The position numbers were made by a program, and so were the translations under genes. A stretch of 12,554 nt of DNA from Chloroflexota bacterium. GTDB lineage: Bacteria; Chloroflexota; Dehalococcoidia; Lucifugimonadales; Lucifugimonadaceae. Shown in pieces: positions 1-6,144 of this stretch. The stretch's first letter is position 1. Each line of letters begins with the position of its first letter. The notes beneath the pieces are model-generated. The model made no database searches. It was not told the origin of the DNA and was given only the letters and a program-made list of their open reading frames with translations. The stretch lies in contig VXTA01000291.1 of assembly GCA_009837685.1 (NCBI GenBank), positions 1 to 12,554 of the forward strand, given 5' to 3'.

Positions 1-17
1 TCATACGGTAAATTGGA

Positions 18-1115
18 TCAGCGGATTGAGCCATGGATGTCCTTTACATGAGCCAAGATGGATTTGCCTATTGCTTCGGCGAGCTTCGGTGGCACTGCGT
101 TGCCGATCATGCGCGCTATGGGCGAGAACTGGACTGGTTCGCTATCGGGGATGAAGCGGTAACTCTCAGGGAATGTCTGTAACAGCGCGCCCTCTCTCAA
201 CGAGATTGCGCGATCCTGCTCAGGATGCCCGAAACGTCCATTGCCGAAGCCGTTGAATTGCGTTGTAATGGTTGGTGCGGGGCGGTCCCAACGCATCCGA
301 CCGTAAACACTTTTGTATGACCTACCTCTTGATGTCGTATGACAAGCCGCCACAAGATCATCTCGCCAATCTTGCCAAGTCCCGCCCGGCCTCGAATGAC
401 GTATCCGCGCTAAGTTTTTCTCGTTGAGGCGGCTAGACCTATGCAACCGATCGCGTCGCGAATATCCTCCGGCGGAGATGGGCTCAAGATCCCTTATTGC
501 TTCTTCTACACTCACATGATCAGTAGGAAGATGGGTCGGAGGCAAAAGCTCCAACTTGCCAAATCTGGAAGCCAAGATGACTAGTCGTCTTCTTGTTTGA
601 GGCACTCCGTAATCAGCGCACCGCACCACTGTTTTAGACCGTTCATAAATGTAATTGTTGTCGTCAAGCACATCCATGAATTCTTGAAAGACCCGGTGTC
701 GCTGGAGCCTGGCAACGTTCTCCATCGTGACGACATCTGGTTTGATGCTTTCAATCAACTCGCCGAATTTTCGTAGCAGCTGCCATTGCTCCTCGGGTCC
801 CGCACGCCCATTCGTGTAAGACGAAAATGGTTGACACGGCGCACATCCAGCTAAAACCGTGACACAGTCTTCGGGAAACAACGATTTCACGAAGTCAGCC
901 GACACGGTTCCAACATCAAGCGCATGAAAGGGTGCGTTGACGTTTTCCTCGAACGCGTACCTGCACGATTCATCAATGTCGATTCCAGCGGCTATCCGAA
1001 TCCCGGCCCGTTGCAGACCAAACGAAAGCCCACCTGCACCGCAGAACAGGTCTACCGCAACTGGTTGTTTGGTCGGCATCATAATGTTTGAAAGTTCAAG
1101 TTTAACCCCATCCAC
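18..1115 (-). CDS. DNA (cytosine-5-)methyltransferase
   Basis: This 365-residue protein transfers a methyl group from S-adenosylmethionine to C5 of cytosine in a specific DNA site. All main m5C motifs are visible in order: motif I DLFCGAGG (residues 22-29), motif IV APCQPF with catalytic Cys94, motif VI ENV (132-134), motif VIII QTRRR (173-177), and motif X GNAVPP (338-343). The segment of about 185-275 is the target-recognition region and is short, so a single target site is likely; the site cannot be read from sequence. The GTG start directly abuts the stop of the upstream methyltransferase-HNH gene (TGA-GTG) and has a GGGAG ribosome binding site 9 nt upstream, which points to translational coupling. 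An ATG-ATG pair at residues 12-13 (position 1082) is an alternative start without a clear ribosome binding site. Any cognate nuclease gene would have to lie left of the window, or be the HNH domain of the neighbour. Confidence 0.95.
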   Translation of the reverse strand: MDGVKLELSNIMMPTKQPVAVDLFCGAGGLSFGLQRAGIRIAAGIDIDESCRYAFEENVNAPFHALDVGTVSADFVKSLFPEDCVTVLAGCAPCQPFSSYTNGRAGPEEQWQLLRKFGELIESIKPDVVTMENVARLQRHRVFQEFMDVLDDNNYIYERSKTVVRCADYGVPQTRRRLVILASRFGKLELLPPTHLPTDHVSVEEAIRDLEPISAGGYSRRDRLHRSSRLNEKNLARIRHSRPGGTWQDWRDDLVAACHTTSRGRSYKSVYGRMRWDRPAPTITTQFNGFGNGRFGHPEQDRAISLREGALLQTFPESYRFIPDSEPVQFSPIARMIGNAVPPKLAEAIGKSILAHVKDIHGSIR

Positions 1116-2525
1116 TCACACATACTCCCGCGCCAACCGCGCCCTCAGATACTCCATCGGACGATTCCCCTTCAACGAGTTGCAGTGCGCGCAAAGCAAC
1201 TGCAAGTTCTCAAGATGACTAGTCCCACCCTTCGACTGCGCGATGATGTGGTCCACCGTGAGGTGCTGCTGCATGAAGTGAGTGCCGCAACCGTTGCAGT
1301 GCCCCGCTTGCGTCCCGTAAAGCACCACTTTCGACTCGCTTAACGGCGGCGCAGGTTCGCGGTCGGTACGTTTCGGTATATCGGTTCGTGCGATAGCTTG
1401 TATGCCGCCCATCAAACCGAGCTCATTCCGAGCGCGTTGCTCGACGAGTTTGACGGCAAGCGGCGACAAGTCGATACCGATCCATTGCCTATCCAATCGT
1501 TCCGCCGCGATGCACGTAGTCGCACAACCGCAGAACGGGTCTAGCACCACATCGCCTTCGTCCGAACTGGCTTTGATGATTCGATCCAGCAGAGCGAGCG
1601 GCTTTTGAGTTGGATAACCCAGACGTTCACGAGCCTGGGAGTTAATAGGCGGTATGTCAACCCATACAGAGTGAACCGGACGTCCTCTTCTCGTATCGTC
1701 CCAGTACACCTTCTTTGCGGGCCAGCCGTTACGCTTCTTTGGCCAGTGGATCAATCCTTCTTTATCCATCTCATCGAGAGTGTCTGGGACGTAAGCCCAA
1801 TGCCGTCCCTTCGTATTTGGATCAAACCCCCGCCAAATTTGTCCCGATGCTCCTTGGGAGGCACCAGCACCTGTTAGATCAGCGGCGCGGTATCGACCCT
1901 TGTCATCTTCGTATATGTAGTGTGTCCGCACATAGTTTTTATCGGGAGCTTGGTATATGCGATTCCACTTGTACTTTTCAGATTTCGTGTAAAACAACAA
2001 GCTGTCGTAAGTGCTGGCCCACCTTCGGGCAGACGGATGTGCTGACGTGCGTTGCCAGATTACCTCGCTACGGAAGCTGCCGTAACCGAAAATGGCATCC
2101 ATAAACAGTTTGATGTAGTGACTCGCCGTCGGATCGCAGTGCAAGTACAAACTTCCCGTCGACTTCAGAATCCGCTTCATCTCCAGCAGCCGCACTGCCA
2201 TCATGATCAGGTACGACTTCATCCCGCTTCCGTGGCTGTGCTGGCTCGCGTCGATGATCTTGTACAGCGGCAGATCGGTTTCGGCGATCTGGTTGTGCCA
2301 AGCCTCGTCGACATCCGTCAGATCCCATGTGTCCTTGAACGCCGCACCCGCCGCTTCGCTCCCTATCGGCGCCGCGTAATTGCGGTTCGAGTTGAACGGC
2401 GGATCGAGATAGATGAGGTCAATGCACTCGTCATTGATCCCCCGCATCACATCGAGGTTGTCGCCCTCAAAAATCGTCCGATTAGGGATGTTGCACACCC
2501 CCACCTGTGCCTTCGTCGTCGTCAT
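1116..2525 (-). CDS. Beta-class amino DNA methyltransferase fused to a C-terminal HNH nuclease domain
   Basis: This 469-residue protein has two parts. Residues 1-375 form an S-adenosylmethionine-dependent N4-cytosine or N6-adenine DNA methyltransferase. The catalytic motif IV DPPF (41-44) comes first, then a recognition region (about 150-300), motif X TQKPLALLDRII (306-317) and the cofactor motif I DPFCG (329-333). The order IV-TRD-X-I defines the beta class. DPPF does not decide between m6A and m4C, though m6A is more usual. Residues 400-469 form an HNH/McrA-like domain: zinc-type pairs C410/C413 and C445/C448, VDH (424-426, His426 as likely general base), N440, and a closing CNSLKGNRP. The key residues of both parts look intact. 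The ATG at 2525 has no strong ribosome binding site. The gene is first in an operon with the m5C methyltransferase. Whether the HNH part cuts DNA, and at which site, is inference. Confidence 0.93.
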   Translation of the reverse strand: MTTTKAQVGVCNIPNRTIFEGDNLDVMRGINDECIDLIYLDPPFNSNRNYAAPIGSEAAGAAFKDTWDLTDVDEAWHNQIAETDLPLYKIIDASQHSHGSGMKSYLIMMAVRLLEMKRILKSTGSLYLHCDPTASHYIKLFMDAIFGYGSFRSEVIWQRTSAHPSARRWASTYDSLLFYTKSEKYKWNRIYQAPDKNYVRTHYIYEDDKGRYRAADLTGAGASQGASGQIWRGFDPNTKGRHWAYVPDTLDEMDKEGLIHWPKKRNGWPAKKVYWDDTRRGRPVHSVWVDIPPINSQARERLGYPTQKPLALLDRIIKASSDEGDVVLDPFCGCATTCIAAERLDRQWIGIDLSPLAVKLVEQRARNELGLMGGIQAIARTDIPKRTDREPAPPLSESKVVLYGTQAGHCNGCGTHFMQQHLTVDHIIAQSKGGTSHLENLQLLCAHCNSLKGNRPMEYLRARLAREYV

Positions 2526-2545
2526 GATCTTCAGTGTACCGCCTG

Positions 2546-2574
2546 AACATACCCTCCCCCGAAGACTGTGTCAC
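2546..2574 (-). promoter_or_regulatory. Candidate sigma70-type promoter of the methyltransferase operon
   Basis: Read on the minus strand there is GTGACA (2569-2574; 5 of 6 to TTGACA), a 17-nt spacer, and TATGTT (2546-2551; 4 of 6 to TATAAT). Transcription would begin near 2539, leaving a leader of about 14 nt before the ATG at 2525. This is a consensus match by eye only. Confidence 0.4.
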
Positions 2575-2616
2575 ACCGAAAAATCACAACCCATCATCCC
2601 AAACATGTGCCGTATC

Positions 2617-2634
2617 GGGGTACGGGCATACCCC
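2617..2634. repeat. Short hairpin, 6-bp stem
   Basis: GGGGTA (2617-2622) and TACCCC (2629-2634) are perfect inverted arms around a 6-nt loop. It is the first of three hairpins in the spacer between the methyltransferase operon and lutC. No T-run follows on either strand, so it does not look like an intrinsic terminator. Confidence 0.45.
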
Positions 2635-2657
2635 TGCGAGCTCGCTTCGCTCGTTCG

Positions 2658-2684
2658 CGTCCCCTTTCGTCCCGAAAGGGGACG
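2658..2684. repeat. Strong hairpin, 12-bp perfect stem
   Basis: CGTCCCCTTTCG (2658-2669) and CGAAAGGGGACG (2673-2684) are perfect inverted arms around a 3-nt loop. The preceding 20 nt are a run of short GCGAG/CTCGC/TTCGC words, themselves partly palindromic (GCGAGCTCGC at 2636-2645). It lies downstream of lutC and upstream of the methyltransferase promoter. The lack of a U-run argues against a simple intrinsic terminator. It may be a structured spacer or an interspersed repeat copy. Confidence 0.6.
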
Positions 2685-2720
2685 TTCGTAGGCGCGTTTA
2701 ATTGGAGGAGCGTGTGCCCT

Positions 2721-2750
2721 TCTGGATTCCGGCTTTCGCCGGAATGACGG
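2721..2750. repeat. Interspersed REP-like palindrome of the GGATTCCGGC...GACGG type
   Basis: Perfect 8-bp arms ATTCCGGC (2726-2733) and GCCGGAAT (2738-2745) enclose the loop TTTC. The flanks TCTGG and GACGGG are those of a dispersed palindromic repeat seen in many bacterial genomes (recalled family resemblance, not searched). It starts about 24 nt after the lutC stop on the transcribed strand, so it could protect or end the lut transcript, although there is no U-tract. Confidence 0.6.
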
Positions 2751-2773
2751 GAGTGTTGGGCAATAACAGAGAA

Positions 2774-3517
2774 TCAGCCCACCAGAACGATATGCGTCTC
2801 CACCGGACCATGTATCCCATGCACGATTGTGGCTTCGATGTCGCCGGTGCGAGACGGACCGGAAATGAGGTTCATCGCCGCGTGCCGTTCGCCGCTGTTC
2901 AGGTCAACGTGTTCGAGCAGGAACAATTCATCCAACGACGGCAGGACTTGACCGCGTTTGATGACGGCGATGTGGACCGGAGGTGCGAGTGAGGTAAGTC
3001 TAGACACACCCTTTTTTGGATGGATGACGAGGGTGCCAGTTTCAGCTACGACATAATCCCCTCCCGTGATGCCCACGTTGGTTCGGAACACTTCCTCTCT
3101 ATGTTCCGACCGCATTGCATTGCGTTCTTCTTCGGACATCCCGTCGTTTAGCGTCATGTCGCGGAGTTCGACACCTGCACGTTCTAACGCCGTGTCGATA
3201 AGGGCTTCGTCCAGAACCTCGTGACCAGAGCGTAACGCCTTTTCAGCGCCGATATCTCGGCAGATCCCGGCGATCATGTCGCCAACGTCTTCCATGGTCT
3301 CTGCGCGATGCACGTTCCATCCCGCGGTCGCCATCGCTTCAGCAGCGTCGTCAAGCAGTTCTGCCGATCGTGTAGCTACTTCAGTACGTGTCTCTTCGGC
3401 AGCAATTTGGGCCTCTGACAGATCGGGGTAGCGCACAGGTGTTGGGCCGACATCTGTCGGCGGCGAGGTACGGCCCAAAGCGGAGCTGACGTTTGATAAG
3501 AATTCCTGGCGATCCAT
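2774..3517 (-). CDS. lutC: LutC-type LUD-domain lactate utilization protein
   Basis: This 247-residue protein is the third member of the LutABC iron-sulfur complex that oxidises L-lactate to pyruvate in the cytoplasm. The LUD domain is recognised from GITGGDYVVAETGTLVIHP (about 149-167), the VHIAVIKRGQVLPSLDEL segment (181-198), SGPSRTGDIE (219-228) and GIHGP (234-238), all typical of the LutC/YkgG family and at the usual length. Residues 1-95 are a variable, mainly helical N-terminal part. The ATG at 3517 lies 21 nt after the stop of the small membrane-protein gene, with only a weak ribosome binding site (GAGTAG), so expression may depend on translation from upstream. It is the last gene of the lut operon. 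Confidence 0.92.
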   Translation of the reverse strand: MDRQEFLSNVSSALGRTSPPTDVGPTPVRYPDLSEAQIAAEETRTEVATRSAELLDDAAEAMATAGWNVHRAETMEDVGDMIAGICRDIGAEKALRSGHEVLDEALIDTALERAGVELRDMTLNDGMSEEERNAMRSEHREEVFRTNVGITGGDYVVAETGTLVIHPKKGVSRLTSLAPPVHIAVIKRGQVLPSLDELFLLEHVDLNSGERHAAMNLISGPSRTGDIEATIVHGIHGPVETHIVLVG

Positions 3518-3538
3518 GGCGGAATTACTACTCAGGCT

Positions 3539-3757
3539 TTACTTCGATGAAAAGTGTTGAATTACTTGACGTGTATGGAAACCTGAGACGATCAATTGGA
3601 TCACGCCGAGCACCAATATCAGGATCCTCAACCAAGTCGGTTCTGTGAGGAAGAATGCTCCTAGGAGCACAGAGACAACGCCCACGATTATGCCGATGAC
3701 GTATCTCGGGATGCTGGGGACATGCTGCGTACTATCTGTCGAACTCTCGTCTTTCAT
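3539..3757 (-). CDS. Small two-helix membrane protein within the lut operon
   Basis: I do not recognise this 72-residue protein. It starts with a polar segment (MKDESSTDSTQ) and then has two hydrophobic stretches, about residues 19-37 (rich in V, I, G, L) and 42-59 (WLRILILVLGVIQLIVSG). They are joined by a short LTEPT turn, so a helical hairpin in the membrane with both ends on the same side is likely. The open frame extends upstream to 3916, but that part overlaps the end of lutB. The ATG at 3757 is chosen because GAGGAA (3762-3767) lies just upstream at good spacing. It sits 31 nt after lutB and 21 nt before lutC, so it is co-transcribed with them. A role as a membrane anchor or partner of the Lut complex is a guess from position only. 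It could also be an unrelated small protein. Confidence 0.72.
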   Translation of the reverse strand: MKDESSTDSTQHVPSIPRYVIGIIVGVVSVLLGAFFLTEPTWLRILILVLGVIQLIVSGFHTRQVIQHFSSK

Positions 3758-3788
3758 GGTGTTCCTCGTCGTCGCGTATGTGGCTAGA

Positions 3789-5228
3789 TCATTGCCCGTT
3801 TTTGGCTTTGTTGCGTTCCGCAAACATCTTGCCGAAGGTCTTGGCGGCAGGGGCAGGAAAATCCCTGCTCTCAGTCCAACCCGAAATCGGCGGTGGGACT
3901 TTCCTGAGCCAACCATCCCGCTTTAACGGCGCAGTGGCGATTTTGCCGACGCTTGATCCGGCCTCGAATCGTGACCGGCTCATCATCCCTTGGCGCCACG
4001 CCTTCCACGTCATGCGCTCGCCAATTCCCGATGCCCGTTGCTGCGGGTCAGGATCGCCCTGCGCGGTTTGAGATCGGAGTTCGAGCAACATCCGGGGGAT
4101 GTTGATCTTCACTGGGCAGGCCTCGTGACACGCGCCGCACAGCGACGAAGCCGCTGGTAATTTAGCGCCGTCTTTTAGTCCGGTCAGTACCGGCGATACT
4201 ATCGATCCGATCGGCCCTGGGTATACCCATCCGTATGAGTGTCCGCCCACCTTTCTATACACGGGGCATGAGTTCATGCAGGCACCGCAACGGATGCAGT
4301 TCAAGGCTTCGCGCAGCGACTCGTCTCGCAACAGTCTGTCGCGACCATTGTTCATGATTACGAGGTGGAACTCTTCGGGGCCGTCCTCCTCGTCGTGCGC
4401 GCGAGGACCGTTGACCATCGTGACGTAGGCGGAGATGCGTTGGCCTGTGGCGGATCGGATGAGTATCCGCAACATCGCGCTGAGATCGGCGGCGGACGGC
4501 ACGAGCTTTTCCATACCCATGGCGGCGACGTGGATGCGTGGCATTGATGTAGCCATACGGCCATTGCCCTCGTTTGTAACGAGGACAATGGAACCTGTTT
4601 CTGCGACGGCAAAGTTGGCCCCGGTTACTGAAAGGTCAGCGCGTTGAAATACCTCTCGAAGCATTTCGCGCGCTTGACGTGTCAGGTCCTCGGCGGTTTC
4701 ACGACGTTCCGATCTCGACTCCTCAGCCAACAAATCGGCGACCTGTGCCTTTGTCTTATGGATGGCGGGCGCGATGATGTGGTACGGTGCCTCGCCTGCC
4801 AGTTGGACGATGTATTCGCCTAAGTCGGTCTCGACGACTTCGATGCCATCGGCTTCGAGGACATGATTGAGGCCCATTTCCTCGGAAACCATCGATTTGC
4901 TCTTGATCACCGTCGAGACATCGTTTTTGGCGGCTATTCCGCGGATGTATGCATTGGCATCTTCGCCGTCGCGCGCGAAGTAGACGTTTCCACCGTTTTT
5001 CTCGACATTGGTGGCGAGCATGTCGAGGTAGTAGTCGAGATTGGCGATGGTGTGATCTTTGATCGCCTTGCCCAGAGTGCGTTGGGCTTCCCAATCATCT
5101 GTATCGCCCGCGGCGGAGAGTCGGGCTTTGTGGAATCCGTTATAGACGACCTCGTGGGCCTGTTGGAGACGGACATCGGTCAACGCTCGTGAAGCCGCGC
5201 TGCGAAACTCTTTTGTCGTCGATTTCAC
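3789..5228 (-). CDS. lutB: LutB-type iron-sulfur LUD protein of lactate oxidation
   Basis: This 479-residue protein is the electron-transferring LutB (LldF/YkgF) subunit of the L-lactate oxidising LutABC complex. Residues about 60-300 form a LUD domain with NFAVAETGSIVLVTNEGN (205-222) and VNGPRAHDE (272-280). A two-cluster ferredoxin region follows: C311-x2-C314-x2-C317-x3-CP (Cys321) and C364-x2-C367-x3-CP (Cys371), joined by GGHSYGWVYPGPIGSIVSP, which is a LutB signature. The C-terminal tail (about 395-479) is basic and ends in FGKMFAERNKA. The GTG start at 5228 overlaps the lutA stop in GTGA, a 4-bp coupling overlap, and no in-frame ATG occurs before residue 70, which would remove conserved sequence. 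Length is normal for the family. Confidence 0.95.
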   Translation of the reverse strand: MKSTTKEFRSAASRALTDVRLQQAHEVVYNGFHKARLSAAGDTDDWEAQRTLGKAIKDHTIANLDYYLDMLATNVEKNGGNVYFARDGEDANAYIRGIAAKNDVSTVIKSKSMVSEEMGLNHVLEADGIEVVETDLGEYIVQLAGEAPYHIIAPAIHKTKAQVADLLAEESRSERRETAEDLTRQAREMLREVFQRADLSVTGANFAVAETGSIVLVTNEGNGRMATSMPRIHVAAMGMEKLVPSAADLSAMLRILIRSATGQRISAYVTMVNGPRAHDEEDGPEEFHLVIMNNGRDRLLRDESLREALNCIRCGACMNSCPVYRKVGGHSYGWVYPGPIGSIVSPVLTGLKDGAKLPAASSLCGACHEACPVKINIPRMLLELRSQTAQGDPDPQQRASGIGERMTWKAWRQGMMSRSRFEAGSSVGKIATAPLKRDGWLRKVPPPISGWTESRDFPAPAAKTFGKMFAERNKAKNGQ

Positions 5229-6004
5229 GACTTCGAGGCTCGATTCAAGTCTGATTCGGCGTCCAGCAGTTCTGCTATGTGGACGACTTGAACTTCCTCG
5301 CCGCGTCTTCGCAGCCCGCCCTGCATGTGCATAATGCAGCCGGTATCGCCTGCTATGAGAGTCGACGCACCTGTAGCTACGACGTTGTCCAACTTCTCAT
5401 TCAGCATCGCGGTGGAGACATCTGACATCTTTACCGAGAACGCGCCACCAAAACCGCAGCACACCTCGTTGCGCTCTAATGGTTTCAGGGTCAATCCATC
5501 GACGTTCTCCAAAAGCGAAGTCGGTTGCTCGTCGATGTGTAATTCTCTTAGAAGGTGGCAACAGCGATGATAGGTGGCATCGATGTTGGTTTCGATGTTC
5601 AGATCTTCGATGCCGAGTACGTCAACGATGAACTCGGTAAATTCGTAAATGCGTTCGGACAGTCGTTGAGCTCTATCCAACTCACTAGGCTGTCCGCGGA
5701 AGAGGTCTTCGTAGAAGTTCCTAACCATCGCCACGCACGAGCCAGATGGGCAAACGATAGGTCCCTCGGTCGCTTCGAAGACATCCAAGAACCTCGCCGC
5801 CACGGGTCGAGCATCGTTCCGGAAACCGCTATTGAATGCCGGTTGACCACAACACGTTTGATCAGGAGGGAAATGAACTTCTATACCGCGCGCTTCCAAG
5901 ATGTTGACGACGCTCATGCCGACATTCGGCGCAAATTGATCGACGAGACAGGTGACGAACAGGTTTACTCTTGTCGGCAATTCGCTGGCGTTTCCGTTGT
6001 CCAT
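5225..6004 (-). CDS. lutA: LutA-type CCG-domain iron-sulfur oxidoreductase
   Basis: This 259-residue protein is the LutA (LldE/YkgE) subunit of the L-lactate oxidising LutABC complex. It has two cysteine-rich CCG domains related to heterodisulfide reductase and glycolate oxidase subunits. The first has Cys19, CCGQPA (51-56) and CPSGSC (85-90). The second has YHRCCHLLREL (145-155), CCGFGGAFSVK (182-192) and TGCIMHMQGG (221-230). The second domain usually reads H-x-S-C-H; here the residue before the conserved Cys149 is also Cys (Cys148), a small oddity. The ATG at 6004 gives the normal length but has only a weak AGG upstream. It is the first gene of the lut operon and is divergent from lhgO. 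Confidence 0.94.
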   Translation of the reverse strand: MDNGNASELPTRVNLFVTCLVDQFAPNVGMSVVNILEARGIEVHFPPDQTCCGQPAFNSGFRNDARPVAARFLDVFEATEGPIVCPSGSCVAMVRNFYEDLFRGQPSELDRAQRLSERIYEFTEFIVDVLGIEDLNIETNIDATYHRCCHLLRELHIDEQPTSLLENVDGLTLKPLERNEVCCGFGGAFSVKMSDVSTAMLNEKLDNVVATGASTLIAGDTGCIMHMQGGLRRRGEEVQVVHIAELLDAESDLNRASKS

Positions 6005-6144
6005 GACCTATTCAGCATAAAACGCGTGGGCGGAGATTCGGCACTTAGCCCACTGCTAAAATCGGGAACATGCTACGGCGCGTTGACATTCGAGTTGGCA
6101 TGTCCCGGACTGCGCCGTCAATGTCATACAGCGAGGCGTGACAA
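6005..6144. promoter_or_regulatory. Divergent lutA / lhgO regulatory region
   Basis: These 140 bp must hold the promoters of both lutA (minus) and lhgO (plus). On the plus strand TGCTAAAAT (6054-6062) is a good extended -10 element. No matching -35 is visible, nor a clear promoter for lutA. Several inverted half-sites lie between it and lhgO: ACGGCGC (6075-6081) with GCGCCGT (6112-6118), and TGACATT (6084-6090) with AATGTCA (6120-6126). These could be operators for a regulator sensing lactate or a 2-hydroxyacid. Regulatory function is inferred. Confidence 0.4.

Noticed and set aside
2052..2546. Plus-strand open frame of 164 codons opposite the methyltransferase-HNH gene
   Set aside because: It lies wholly over conserved methyltransferase coding sequence, is rich in Arg/His/Val and matches no family. 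It is a shadow frame.
2611..2750. CRISPR array or intrinsic terminators in the hairpin-rich spacer
   Set aside because: The hairpins differ in sequence and are not evenly spaced direct repeats, and none is followed by a T-run.
3758..3916. Longer version of the small membrane protein starting at 3916
   Set aside because: The extra 53 residues overlap the lutB 3' end in another frame, are Arg/Pro-rich with no conserved look, and the ATG at 3757 has a far better ribosome binding site.
6083..6088. Perfect TTGACA upstream of lhgO as a -35 box
   Set aside because: No acceptable -10 hexamer occurs 16-18 nt downstream (the spacing falls on CCGGAC/CGGACT), so the match alone was not called a promoter.
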